The notes under the pieces are model-generated. The model worked only from the letters and a program-made list of their open reading frames with translations, was not told where the DNA came from and ran no database searches. A stretch of DNA of 64,000 bases from Shewanella sairae (GTDB lineage: Bacteria > Pseudomonadota > Gammaproteobacteria > Enterobacterales > Shewanellaceae). Each line of letters starts with the position of its first letter. Position 1 is the first letter of the stretch. The translations under genes were made by a program, and so were the position numbers. Location of the stretch: contig NZ_JAKILT010000001.1 of assembly GCF_023283535.1 (NCBI RefSeq), positions 124,001-188,000 of the forward strand, written 5' to 3'. Shown piece by piece: positions 62,587 through 64,000 of this stretch.

Positions 62587-63777
62587 ATGAGTTCAGTTGA
62601 GTCAAACCAAGATATTGTTATTGTTGCAGCAAAGCGCACCCCAATGGGCGGATTCCAGGGCGCGTTATCAACAGTGGCTTCACCAAAGCTTGCTGCAACC
62701 GCTATTAAGGGCTTAGTAGCGCAAAGCGGTTTAGCAGGCGAGCAGGTTGACGAAGTATTAATGGGCTGTGTTTTACCTGCAGGCCTTGGTCAAGCGCCGG
62801 CGCGCCAAGCTACATTAGGCGCTGAACTGCCATTATCGGTTGGCGCAACCACAGTCAATAAAGTCTGTGGTTCAGGCATGAAGACAGTGATGCTAGCCCA
62901 TGATTTAATTAAAGCGGGTAGTGCCAATGTGGTTGTTGCTGGTGGTATGGAAAGCATGAGCCAAGCACCTTACTTACTTGATAAAGCCCGCGGTGGCATG
63001 CGTATGGGGCACGGTAAAGTGCTCGATCATATGTTTCTCGATGGTTTAGAAGACGCCTATACCGGCGGCGCAATGGGTACATTTGCGCAAAATACCGCAG
63101 ATGACTTTAAGCTTACTCGTGAGCAGATGGACAGCTTTGCATTAAGCTCACTTGAAAAAGCCAATAATGCCATCAACAGCGGCGCCTTTAGCAACGAAAT
63201 TACTCCGGTCACCGTGGCTAATCGTCGTGGTGATGTTGTGGTTGATACCGATGAGCAGCCGGGTAACGCGCGCCCGGATAAAATCCCAACATTGCGTCCA
63301 GCCTTTGCTAAAGACGGCACCATTACTGCCGCCAACTCCAGCTCAATTTCAGATGGTGCTGCCGCATTAATGCTAATGACTCGTGGTCAGGCTAACGATT
63401 TAGGCATTGAAGTACTCGCAACCATTAAAGGTCACACCACACACGCGCAAGAGCCATCAATGTTTACCACAGCGCCAGTCGGTGCCATGAATAAACTGCT
63501 CGATAAAGTGAACTGGACCAAAGAAGACGTTGACTTGTATGAGATCAACGAAGCCTTTGCCATGGTCACCATGCTGGCGATTTCAGAACTTGGACTCGAT
63601 GCCAATAAAGTCAATGTTAACGGCGGTGCCTGTGCCCTGGGTCATCCAATTGGTTGCTCTGGTGCGCGTCTATTAGTGACGTTGATTTATGCCCTAAAAG
63701 CTCGCGGCCTTAAGCGCGGTGTCGCGTCACTTTGTATTGGCGGGGGTGAAGCCACTGCAATGGCAATTGAGCTTTAA
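62587..63777 (+). CDS. Acetyl-CoA C-acyltransferase, head of the branched-chain degradation operon
   Basis: 396 residues, biosynthetic/AtoB-sized thiolase. Nucleophile Cys94 (NKVCGSGMKT), His in ALGHPIGCSG, and Cys in SLCIGGGEAT complete the active site. mmsA starts 160 bp downstream; in Shewanella this pair opens the operon that finishes isoleucine and valine breakdown, so its substrate may be 2-methylacetoacetyl-CoA. Preceded by the LiuR-like palindrome. Confidence 0.9.
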   Translation: MSSVESNQDIVIVAAKRTPMGGFQGALSTVASPKLAATAIKGLVAQSGLAGEQVDEVLMGCVLPAGLGQAPARQATLGAELPLSVGATTVNKVCGSGMKTVMLAHDLIKAGSANVVVAGGMESMSQAPYLLDKARGGMRMGHGKVLDHMFLDGLEDAYTGGAMGTFAQNTADDFKLTREQMDSFALSSLEKANNAINSGAFSNEITPVTVANRRGDVVVDTDEQPGNARPDKIPTLRPAFAKDGTITAANSSSISDGAAALMLMTRGQANDLGIEVLATIKGHTTHAQEPSMFTTAPVGAMNKLLDKVNWTKEDVDLYEINEAFAMVTMLAISELGLDANKVNVNGGACALGHPIGCSGARLLVTLIYALKARGLKRGVASLCIGGGEATAMAIEL

Positions 63778-63937
63778 CCACCCAGCTAACTAACGGTAAT
63801 CGTTAAAGACAGTAATAGTAATCAACAAGACCGGATCTGCATCAAGCCGAGGCAGTTATAGCCACATAAAAATCAGGCCAAGCAGGTCCATCATTTTGCA
63901 AACGCCATCAACTGGCCTTGCCGAAATAGGAAGCGAT

Positions 63938-64000
63938 ATGACAACTCAAGTGAAGCATTACATCAATGGCGAATGGATATTGGGCCAAGGCGACAAGCAA
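63938..64000 (+). CDS. mmsA: Methylmalonate-semialdehyde dehydrogenase, 5' end only
   Basis: Only the first 21 codons lie inside the window, with AGGAAG before the ATG. The peptide begins MTTQVKHYINGEWIL, which is the MmsA-type opening (aldehyde dehydrogenases start with a YINGEW strand). The CoA-acylating enzyme acts late in valine breakdown. Identity rests on this short piece and the upstream thiolase. Confidence 0.7.
   Translation, partial: MTTQVKHYINGEWILGQGDKQ

Overview
The window is about 64 kb of chromosome from a marine or aquatic gammaproteobacterium, most probably Shewanella. The evidence is gene content and order: a metA gene followed by a thiolase and the start of mmsA, the fadI-fadJ pair, a moxR/bat operon, nrdD-nrdG with yibL and ribA close by, and many proteins close to E. 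coli orthologues (AvtA, SbcCD, MepM, YiiM, YgjP, RssA, YibL, MenA, TesB, MetA). No rRNA, tRNA or CRISPR array was seen.

Layout. 0-10 kb: a truncated proline-rich surface lipoprotein with a 45-bp tandem repeat, avtA, sbcD-sbcC, mepM, yiiM. 10-19 kb: the accessory part, an Rhs locus with a 1.35-kaa Rhs protein, a putative periplasmic immunity protein, an IS3-family remnant, and a displaced second Rhs tip with its own putative immunity gene. It is flanked by non-coding sequence with dispersed repeats. 19-31 kb: housekeeping genes (ygjP, DUF3010, a DEAD-box helicase, rssA, a CurA-like reductase with a divergent MarR regulator, nrdDG, yibL, ribA). 31-41 kb: cell-surface and transport genes (a subtilisin-like protease, a rhodanese with a decayed DUF2892 partner, a SIMPL protein, fadL, putP, an ECF sigma factor with its DUF3379 partner). 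41-48.5 kb: moxR-DUF58-DUF4381-batA-batB/C-batD. 48.8-64 kb: fadIJ, menA, an SDR lacking its catalytic tyrosine, tesB, two YbaY-type lipoproteins, a kinase-like protein, three small membrane proteins, ompW, metA, and the start of a branched-chain amino acid degradation operon.

The genes tie together through regulation. FadR-like operators lie before both fadL and fadIJ, so long-chain fatty acid uptake and beta-oxidation share control. The nrdDG promoter region has an FNR-type site and an NrdR box, and ompW has a perfect FNR site, both anaerobic signals. Tandem MetJ boxes precede a lipoprotein gene directly upstream of metA, suggesting that the two are co-transcribed. A TTTACG-N4-CGTAAA palindrome precedes the thiolase-mmsA operon.

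The most unusual region is the Rhs locus. Two toxin-tip/immunity cassettes end in the same 23-bp sequence, one tip is attached to the core, the other is displaced behind a frameshifted core duplicate, and an IS3-family end abuts one repeat exactly. All functions are inferred from reading the sequence; no database search was run.
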